The position numbers and the translations under genes were made by a program. From Betaproteobacteria bacterium UBA5216 (lineage in GTDB: Bacteria > Pseudomonadota > Gammaproteobacteria > Burkholderiales > SG8-41): a stretch of DNA of 7,613 bases. This document shows, piece by piece, positions 1 through 5,157 of the stretch (position 1 is the stretch's first letter; each line of letters begins with the position of its first letter). A model generated the notes under the pieces. The model ran no database searches. It was not told the DNA's origin and worked only from the letters and a program-made list of their open reading frames with translations. The stretch is taken from assembly GCA_002412495.1 (NCBI GenBank), contig DHVE01000004.1:1-7613 (forward strand). The letters are read 5' to 3'.

Positions 1-1055
1 TTCGCCAAAAATTGACTCTTGGCCTTTGATGCCGTGTTGGCTTCATCCATCGCCGAAATCAGGCGAAGCAGAAAAAAACTCAGCAGCGCCATCAACACAA
101 GACTGACACTGGCAATTGCCAGCGCGCTCCTTCGCCATGCAACGAGAAAATCCTCGGGGGACAGACCAACGGACACAAAAAAGGGATAATCCTCCAGTAA
201 TCGGATGCTGTAGATACGCAATTGGCCGTCCACGGACGACACCAGCTTCGCCGTGGATTCCGTGATACCCGTGTTTACCATTCCGCGAATGGGACTGTTC
301 AGCGGTAGCGCTTCGCTCAATTTTTTGGGATCAGTTGCAGGCCAGCGCACGATCTGCGTAAACCTGTCACTGCGATAGATGGCAATGGAACCATTCCGCC
401 CGATATCCAGTGATTGAAAAAGTTTCTGCATATACGCCAGATCGAGGCCGCCAATCACCACGCCGCGGAAGACTCCCATCTCGTCGCGTATCGCCCTGAC
501 GGCAAACACCCCCGGCTTGCCGCTGACACGAGACATGACAACATCCGAAAATATCAAGGTCGATGCATTGCCGTCACGCGCTGCGCGAAAATGGCTGCGG
601 TCCGCGATATTCGCTTTGTTGGTGGCCTTGTCCGTGCTGTAAATCAAATCCCCCTCGGCATCAAAAATTCGCAGCGTTTCCAGCTCTTCGAAGCGATGAC
701 GAAAGCCGTCCAGCATGATATCGTGCTCGGCCTCATAAAATCTTGCCGCTCCCTTGCTGACCGAGGATGGTGGAATCGTGTGCGCCACCAATTGCAGGAT
801 TGAATCAATACGACGCATCGTGCCATCCAGCCGCGTGGAAAAAATTGCCGCGTAGTTATGCGTTTTGACCTCGGCACTGTGTATTGTGTCTATATAATCG
901 GACCAGATCGAATTGCCTATGATCGCCGCCACAGCCAAGAGGATGCCACCCAGCGCGAGATACAGCCGCGTGTAACGGCGCCCGTTTTTGAATTTGGGAA
1001 GTTGCATTTTCTGAAGTGGCTTCAAGGAAGAGTGCCCGCGGTCCGACTCGGCCAT
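1..1055 (-). CDS. Membrane sensor histidine kinase, N-terminal part (dCache sensor), cut by window edge
   Basis: The reading frame is open for 351 codons and leaves the window at base 1, so only the sensory half is visible. Residues about 31-50 form a first membrane helix. Residues about 52-306 form an extracytoplasmic domain of dCache type, with the motif DRSHFRAARDG at 152-162, which resembles the ligand-pocket motif of that family. Residues about 310-330 form a second membrane helix. The visible end reads AKSQFLA, the usual lead-in to the H-box (NMSHE-RTP) of histidine kinases, often hybrid ones. The kinase assignment therefore rests on that short lead-in, because the catalytic part is outside. 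The ATG at 1055 is the first possible start after an in-frame TGA eight codons upstream. It has no good Shine-Dalgarno sequence; Met17 is the alternative. The gene begins 67 bases after the globin stop and is probably co-transcribed. A diguanylate cyclase output is less likely but not excluded. Confidence 0.82.
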   Translation of the reverse strand, partial: MAESDRGHSSLKPLQKMQLPKFKNGRRYTRLYLALGGILLAVAAIIGNSIWSDYIDTIHSAEVKTHNYAAIFSTRLDGTMRRIDSILQLVAHTIPPSSVSKGAARFYEAEHDIMLDGFRHRFEELETLRIFDAEGDLIYSTDKATNKANIADRSHFRAARDGNASTLIFSDVVMSRVSGKPGVFAVRAIRDEMGVFRGVVIGGLDLAYMQKLFQSLDIGRNGSIAIYRSDRFTQIVRWPATDPKKLSEALPLNSPIRGMVNTGITESTAKLVSSVDGQLRIYSIRLLEDYPFFVSVGLSPEDFLVAWRRSALAIASVSLVLMALLSFFLLRLISAMDEANTASKAKSQFLA

Positions 1056-1122
1056 GCGTCTATGCCATCGAATCCGCGGTCAAGTGCCATGTCAGAGGCA
1101 GCGCATTGCGTTAACCGTTCGT

Positions 1123-1560
1123 TTATGCAATCGCCGCATACCCTGAACGCACGTGTGCAGCGGCGGCACGGGTCATCGTTTCTTTCAATACGCCATAGAT
1201 GGCGATCCACGCCGCGCGCACCTCCGTCGTGAACGCCGCGCCCAAACCCTGCTCCAGCGTCCACAGCAAAGCAGCGCTCACCGTGTCGTAGTCCTTGATC
1301 GTGACACCATATCCGGAATGTCGGGTGCCCAGGCTTTGCAATACGGGCACAAGCTTTTCGACATCGCTCAATCCGCGCACCGCGGCCGCGATCATCGTCA
1401 TAAGCTTCCTGCCCTGCTCCTTCATGTCACCTCGGAAGAGGCTACGGAGCGAGGGGTCAAGCTCAAACAGGCGTTGATAAAACAGTTCGGCCGCCGTTTC
1501 CGCGATCGGCGCGACTTTCATAAAGCTGTCTTGCACCAAATCAATTTGTTTTTGATCCAT
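1123..1560 (-). CDS. Single-domain globin (flavohaemoglobin-type haem pocket, no reductase domain)
   Basis: The product is 145 residues, one globin fold. By eye it aligns with the globin domain of E. coli Hmp. Visible pocket residues are Tyr28 (B10, in ELFYQRLF), Phe42 (CD1, in LRSLFRG), Gln49 (E7), Leu53 (E11), the proximal His81 (F8, in LGTRHSGYGV) and Tyr91, which matches the Hmp Tyr95 near the proximal His. The Tyr B10 / Gln E7 pair is typical of globins that bind O2 tightly or turn over NO. There is no FAD/NAD reductase domain, so any NO dioxygenase activity would need a separate reductase. The start is set by a strong GGAGG four bases upstream; an in-frame extension to 1650 would encode the Shine-Dalgarno region and has no globin homology. 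It lies downstream of a chemoreceptor and upstream of a sensor kinase. O2/NO binding, storage or detoxification, or signalling to a neighbour, are possible roles; which one is unknown. Confidence 0.93.
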   Translation of the reverse strand: MDQKQIDLVQDSFMKVAPIAETAAELFYQRLFELDPSLRSLFRGDMKEQGRKLMTMIAAAVRGLSDVEKLVPVLQSLGTRHSGYGVTIKDYDTVSAALLWTLEQGLGAAFTTEVRAAWIAIYGVLKETMTRAAAAHVRSGYAAIA

Positions 1561-1564
1561 AATG

Positions 1565-1570
1565 CCTCCA
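1565..1570 (-). promoter_or_regulatory. Ribosome binding site deciding the globin start
   Basis: On the coding strand this is TGGAGG, followed by CATT and then the ATG at 1560. The strong match to the 16S rRNA anti-Shine-Dalgarno, together with the absence of globin homology further upstream, fixes the 145-residue start over the longer open frame. Confidence 0.75.
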
Positions 1571-1582
1571 CCGATTTCCTGT

Positions 1583-1690
1583 TTATTGATCACTAGCCCC
1601 GGGGATGTCCCACCCACCCACGCATACGGCAAGCGCCGCAAACAGGGCAATCAATACGGCACACAACTCTTCATATTCGACGAATGGCAT
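1583..1690 (-). CDS. Possible small membrane peptide, 35 residues, unrecognised
   Basis: A short frame starts at ATG 1690 and ends with TAA, 22 bases before the globin ATG. A CAGGA sequence lies eight bases ahead of the ATG at reasonable Shine-Dalgarno distance. The peptide starts MPFVEYEE, then has a hydrophobic stretch at about residues 9-27 (LCAVLIALFAALAVCVGGW), long enough to cross a membrane, then a short polar tail ending GASDQ. It contains five acidic residues, two Cys in the hydrophobic part and no Lys or Arg at all, which is unusual for a small membrane protein and weakens the case. It fills most of the 182-base space between mcp and the globin gene. I do not recognise a family, and chance remains possible because the sequence is short. 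Confidence 0.35.
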   Translation of the reverse strand: MPFVEYEELCAVLIALFAALAVCVGGWDIPGASDQ

Positions 1691-1721
1691 GGCGCTATTC
1701 CTGTGTTCCACAAGCGTGCCG

Positions 1722-1739
1722 GCGGGGCCGCAGCCCCGC
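1722..1739 (-). other. GC-rich hairpin just after the mcp stop codon
   Basis: A perfect 7-bp inverted repeat (GCGGGGC / GCCCCGC, coding strand) with loop TGCG sits three bases after the receptor's TAG. No T run follows, so it is not a classical intrinsic terminator. It could protect the 3' end of the mcp message or cause partial pausing before the small frame and the globin gene. This role is inferred from position only. Confidence 0.4.
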
Positions 1740-1742
1740 GCA

Positions 1743-4307
1743 CTAAAACTCCTGCCAATCATCGTCGCCGCCCGCGACTTTTTTCGCGCCGGCCAGGTTG
1801 GCAACCGGCTTTGTTCTGGTTGCAGGCGCCTGTGCCGCCGCCACCTTCTTCGCGGGCAGGCGCTCGACGTTGGCGGCCCGGGTGGGGGCGCGCCGTTCAG
1901 CAAGCGGCGACACCGGGGAACGTGCATTTCCGCGAGCCGGCGTTTGCGTTGTCTGCTCCAACCGGAATGAAGCGACCGAGCGGCCCAGATTCTGCGTTTG
2001 TTCCTGCATCGACTCCGCGGCAGCCGCCGCCTGCTCCACCAACGCGGCGTTCTGCTGCGTCACTTCATCCATCTGCGTTATCGCTTGATTCACTTGTTCG
2101 ATACCCGCGCTTTGCTCCTGACTGGCGGCAGTAATCTCGCCCATGATGTCCGTCACGCGCTTGATCGAGACCACGATCTCTTCCATGGTTTTTCCCGCTT
2201 GGTCCACCAGCTTGGATCCCGACTCCACTTTCTCCACGGAGTCGCCGATCAGTGTCTTGATTTCCTTGGCCGCCGCCGCGCTTCTTTGCGCGAGGTTTCT
2301 CACCTCGGACGCCACCACGGCGAATCCGCGCCCCTGCTCACCGGCACGCGCAGCTTCCACTGCCGCATTCAACGCCAGAATATTGGTCTGGAAGGCGATG
2401 CCATCGATCACGCTGATGATGTCCACGATCTTCTTGGACGCCTCGTTGATCGAGCCCATCGTACCCACCACCTGGCCCACCACCGCGCCACCCTTGATCG
2501 CCACTTCGGATGCCGACGCCGCCAATTGATTTGCCTGCCTGGCATTCTCGGCATTCTGTTTCACCGTCGATGTCAGTTCTTCCATGGAACTGGCCGTCTC
2601 TTCCAGGCTTGATGCCTGCTCCTCGGTGCGCTGCGACAGATCGGTGTTGCCTTGTGCGATCTCCTCCGAGGCCGTGGTAATTTGATCGGTCGAATCCTTG
2701 ATTTGCCGCACGATGCCGGTCAGCTTTTCCACTGTCTGGTTTACGTCGTCCCGCAGCGTCCCGAAAGTACCTTTGTAATCCCCGGTAATCGTCTCGGTGA
2801 GATCGCCGCGGGCGAGCCCCGCGAGCACGCGCCCGACATTGCCAAGGCTGGCCGAACTCGTTTCCATCAGGCCATTCATGTTCTCGGCCAGCTGCTTGAA
2901 CAGGCCTTGTTTGTCTTGCTCGTTAATTCGGCCCGTGAACTCGCCTTCGACTGCCTTGCTTACCAGTCCGGCCACTTCGTCCAGGCTGGTGGCGGTGGTC
3001 TGCAATAATTGGTTCATGTTCTCGCCCAGCGCCTTGAAAAATCCCTCCTTGCCATTCATGTCAATCCGCTTGCTGAGATCTCCCGCGACAGCCGCGCTCG
3101 CCAAGCCGGCAACCTCGGCTTCAACCGCCACTTCCTGCGTGCGATCCTTCCACTCAACCACGGTACCCACTCGCGCCCCCTTCTCATCGATGATCGGGTT
3201 AGCCACCAATCCAAAGCTGAGCCCGCCCACCTTGATTTCGGTCTTGTAGGTACCGCGCAGGTTGGCAAGCATGTTTCGTTGATGTGACGGATTCTTGTGG
3301 AACATATCGATGTTGGCGCCCAGCAGTTTGCGCGCGTCAAAATGGGGCAATACCTTGCGCAGATCGGCTTCGTTACGCTGGAGCATTTCGGCGACCGATT
3401 CATTCATGTAGGCAATCTCGCAGTCTGCGTTCGCAATCATCACGTTGGTCGAGCACTTGTCGAGCGCATTCTTGATGCGCAGATTTTCCGCCGCGAGCTT
3501 TTGCTCGCGTTCGCGCGCCGCCAGCATTTCGGTCTGGTCCTGCCACTCCACCACCGTGCCCAACCGTTCGCCGCCATCGCCGAGAACAGGATTCACAATC
3601 AGGTAAAACTTGCGCCCGCCGATCTCCAGGTTGGTCTTGTACGTTTCCTTGAGGCTTCCAAGCATCCCTCGCTGGTGCGCCGGGTTCTTGTGAAAAACAT
3701 CGATATTGGTGCCAATCACTTTGGCTGCGCTGAACTGCGGCAATTGTTTGCGTATGTCCGGTTCGGCCTCCACCAACATCCGGCCCAACGATTCATTTGC
3801 GTATACGATGTTACAATCCGCATCCGCGACCATGACGTTGGTGGCAACAACCTTCAGCGCGCCCAAGGCACGAAGCGTAAAGGTCGCACGCTTCCTCTGT
3901 TCAGTAATATCCGTGGCGTACTTCACCACCTTGAACGGCTTGCCGTTCATGTCCAGGATCGGGTTGTAAGAGGCCTGTATCCACACCTCCTTGCCGCCCT
4001 TGCCGATACGTTTATACTGGCCCGAGTCGTATTCGCCGCGATTCAATTTTTCCCAGAACTGGCGGTATTCGCCGCTGGCGGCATAGGCCGGTTCCGCGAA
4101 CAGGCTGTGGTGCTTGCCCTTGATTTCGTCGAAGGTGTAGCCCAGTGTCTTGCAAAAATTCTCGTTGGCGTGAAGAATCGTGCCGTCCAGCGTGAATTCG
4201 ATCACGGCTTGTGCCTTGCTGATCGCTTCGAGCTGGCCTTTCATATCGACAAGCGAGACTTTTGCATCTGTTTTTGGAGCTTTTGGTGCTTTCCTGGTGA
4301 TTGCCAT
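1743..4307 (-). CDS. Soluble methyl-accepting chemotaxis protein, PAS(x3)-HAMP(x3)-MCP signal, with CheR-docking tail
   Basis: This 854-residue receptor has no membrane helix and should act in the cytoplasm. PAS1 lies at about 22-137, with a PAC-like end VKYATDITEQR. PAS2 (about 155-263) and PAS3 (about 286-394) are clear duplicates that share FHKNPxHQR and GTVVEW. Three HAMP-like units follow, marked by GDL409, GEF455 and GDL501. The signalling hairpin (about 540-785) has methylation-type sites ASSLEETASS and ASSMEELTST, the tip with FQTNILALNAAVEAARAGEQ, and a second methylation region around AASQEQSAG. An Ala/Pro/Lys/Arg-rich flexible linker (about 786-846) leads to the end DDDWQEF, which fits the xWxxF pentapeptide that tethers CheR (and CheB) in E. 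coli Tar/Tsr. The start has a strong TAGGAG seven bases upstream. It would control CheA through CheW, both encoded just upstream. The ligand or cofactor of the PAS domains cannot be read from the sequence; the first resembles redox- or energy-sensing PAS domains such as those in BdlA-like receptors. Confidence 0.95.
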   Translation of the reverse strand: MAITRKAPKAPKTDAKVSLVDMKGQLEAISKAQAVIEFTLDGTILHANENFCKTLGYTFDEIKGKHHSLFAEPAYAASGEYRQFWEKLNRGEYDSGQYKRIGKGGKEVWIQASYNPILDMNGKPFKVVKYATDITEQRKRATFTLRALGALKVVATNVMVADADCNIVYANESLGRMLVEAEPDIRKQLPQFSAAKVIGTNIDVFHKNPAHQRGMLGSLKETYKTNLEIGGRKFYLIVNPVLGDGGERLGTVVEWQDQTEMLAAREREQKLAAENLRIKNALDKCSTNVMIANADCEIAYMNESVAEMLQRNEADLRKVLPHFDARKLLGANIDMFHKNPSHQRNMLANLRGTYKTEIKVGGLSFGLVANPIIDEKGARVGTVVEWKDRTQEVAVEAEVAGLASAAVAGDLSKRIDMNGKEGFFKALGENMNQLLQTTATSLDEVAGLVSKAVEGEFTGRINEQDKQGLFKQLAENMNGLMETSSASLGNVGRVLAGLARGDLTETITGDYKGTFGTLRDDVNQTVEKLTGIVRQIKDSTDQITTASEEIAQGNTDLSQRTEEQASSLEETASSMEELTSTVKQNAENARQANQLAASASEVAIKGGAVVGQVVGTMGSINEASKKIVDIISVIDGIAFQTNILALNAAVEAARAGEQGRGFAVVASEVRNLAQRSAAAAKEIKTLIGDSVEKVESGSKLVDQAGKTMEEIVVSIKRVTDIMGEITAASQEQSAGIEQVNQAITQMDEVTQQNAALVEQAAAAAESMQEQTQNLGRSVASFRLEQTTQTPARGNARSPVSPLAERRAPTRAANVERLPAKKVAAAQAPATRTKPVANLAGAKKVAGGDDDWQEF
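3126..3845 (-). repeat. Tandem duplication of a PAS-coding segment inside mcp
   Basis: Two units of 109 codons, at 3519-3845 (residues 155-263) and 3126-3452 (residues 286-394), are copies of one PAS module. By eye about 60 of 109 residues are identical, without gaps. They share TNVM, ADC, FHKNP, HQR, TYKT and GTVVEW. A short coiled-coil-like linker rich in Glu, Arg and Lys (about 264-285) joins them. The divergence shows the duplication is old and kept by selection. Confidence 0.85.
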
Positions 4308-4344
4308 GGTAGATCTCCTAATGTGTTTTAAGATTGTGCGTTCG

Positions 4345-4374
4345 AAAAAAAATTCGCGCGCCTGATACCAGGCG
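4345..4374 (-). terminator. Likely weak intrinsic terminator or attenuator between cheW and mcp
   Basis: One base after the cheW TAA the transcript can form a perfect 6-bp stem, CGCCTG / CAGGCG, with loop GTAT (4359-4374). After six bases (CGCGAA) there is a run of eight T (4345-4352). The gap between stem and T run is longer than in a strong terminator and the stem is short. Partial termination is more likely than a full stop, which would lower mcp relative to cheW. The start of mcp with its own strong ribosome site lies 38 bases beyond the T run. Confidence 0.45.
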
Positions 4375-4375
4375 A

Positions 4376-4906
4376 TTAGTGAACAGCCGCGTCCGGATTG
4401 GTCAGACCCATTTGTGGGCTTTGCATCAGTTGTTCGATGTCCATCATGATCAACATGCGTTCGCCAGCGGTGCCGATGCCGTTGATGTAGCTGGCGTCAA
4501 CACCCGCCGAAAACTCGGGCGCGGGCTTGATCTGTTCCGTCGAAAGCATGACGACGTCCGACACGCTGTCGACGACCATGCCCACCACGCGGTTCGACAC
4601 GTTCAGAATGATCACCACGGTGAAGGTGTTGTATTCCGCCTCGCCGAGATTAAATTTGATGCGCATATCGACGATCGGCACGATGGTACCGCGCAGATTA
4701 ATGACGCCCTTGATGAACGCGGGCGCGTTGGCGATCATGGTGGGTTGTTCCCAGCCCCGAATTTCCTGCACCTTCAGAATATCGATACCGTATTCCTCGG
4801 CACCGAGCCGAAACGTAAGATATTCTTGCGGGATGGAAGCGCCTTCGCGAGGCGCTGAGAGAGACAAGCGGGCGGACGAGGGTCCTGCCTGTACTGCATG
4901 AGACAT
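4376..4906 (-). CDS. cheW: Chemotaxis coupling protein CheW
   Basis: The product is 176 residues and covers one CheW domain at about 27-165. It has the family landmarks YGIDILKVQEI, IKGVINLRGTIVPIVDMR and VVGMVVDSVSDVV, the segments by which CheW contacts the receptor tip and the CheA P5 domain. The first 25 residues are a polar Ser/Ala-rich extension with no clear fold, and the last 10 or so are a short polar tail. CheW links receptors to CheA in the cytoplasmic array. A strong GGAGGA lies five bases upstream of ATG 4906, supporting this start. It is placed between cheA and the receptor, in the same direction, so it most likely serves both. Confidence 0.97.
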   Translation of the reverse strand: MSHAVQAGPSSARLSLSAPREGASIPQEYLTFRLGAEEYGIDILKVQEIRGWEQPTMIANAPAFIKGVINLRGTIVPIVDMRIKFNLGEAEYNTFTVVIILNVSNRVVGMVVDSVSDVVMLSTEQIKPAPEFSAGVDASYINGIGTAGERMLIMMDIEQLMQSPQMGLTNPDAAVH

Positions 4907-5157
4907 GGTATTCCTCCAACGGGGTCTGGGTTGGAAAACGCGAAAAAATTTTCGCCCTGCATTTGCGAACTACACTTACCTTTCCTTTACGGCACCTGCA
5001 GCCAATTCCTTATCAAACAATGCGTCAATCAATGCGTTTTTCACTTCACTCATACAAAGCAGCTGGCCGAGAGGCGAATTACCGCTCGCTTTTCGTTGCT
5101 TGCACAAGTCACCGCTTGCTTACCTGGAACACTTGAAATGCTCGGCTTGCCGCCGCC
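4907..5157 (-). other. 251-base gap between cheA and cheW, mostly non-coding
   Basis: This is much longer than the other gaps in the cluster (48-68 bases around the che genes). It carries the cheW ribosome site (4912-4917), an AT-rich 16-base palindrome (4940-4955), a tandem 12-base near-repeat beginning GCATTG (5012-5035, 10 of 12 equal) and two copies of AGC[A/G]AGCGGT[G/A]A in the cheA-proximal half. A 25-codon frame starts at ATG 5053 (MSEVKNALID...) and ends at 4976, but it has no convincing ribosome site. I find no clear sigma70 or sigma28 promoter. The gap may hold a secondary promoter for cheW and mcp or a leader element; nothing proves it. Confidence 0.4.

Noticed and set aside
1056..1122. 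Promoter or FNR-type site ahead of the sensor kinase or globin
   Set aside because: A TTGACC is present but with no fitting -10 element at 16-18 bases, and no TTGAT-N4-ATCAA palindrome occurs in the short gaps.
1561..1650. Longer in-frame start for the globin (30 extra residues)
   Set aside because: The extension translates the strong GGAGG ribosome site, has no globin similarity and overlaps the possible small membrane peptide frame; ATG 1560 fits family length.
3297..4331. Long plus-strand open frame of 344 codons opposite mcp
   Set aside because: It is antisense to PAS domains that are clearly conserved, and its product has no recognisable family features; it arises from the codon composition of mcp.
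4940..4955. AT-rich palindrome (GCGAAAA / TTTTCGC type) upstream of cheW as a terminator
   Set aside because: It lies only about 34 bases before the cheW start, the stem is AT-rich with almost no loop and only four T follow.
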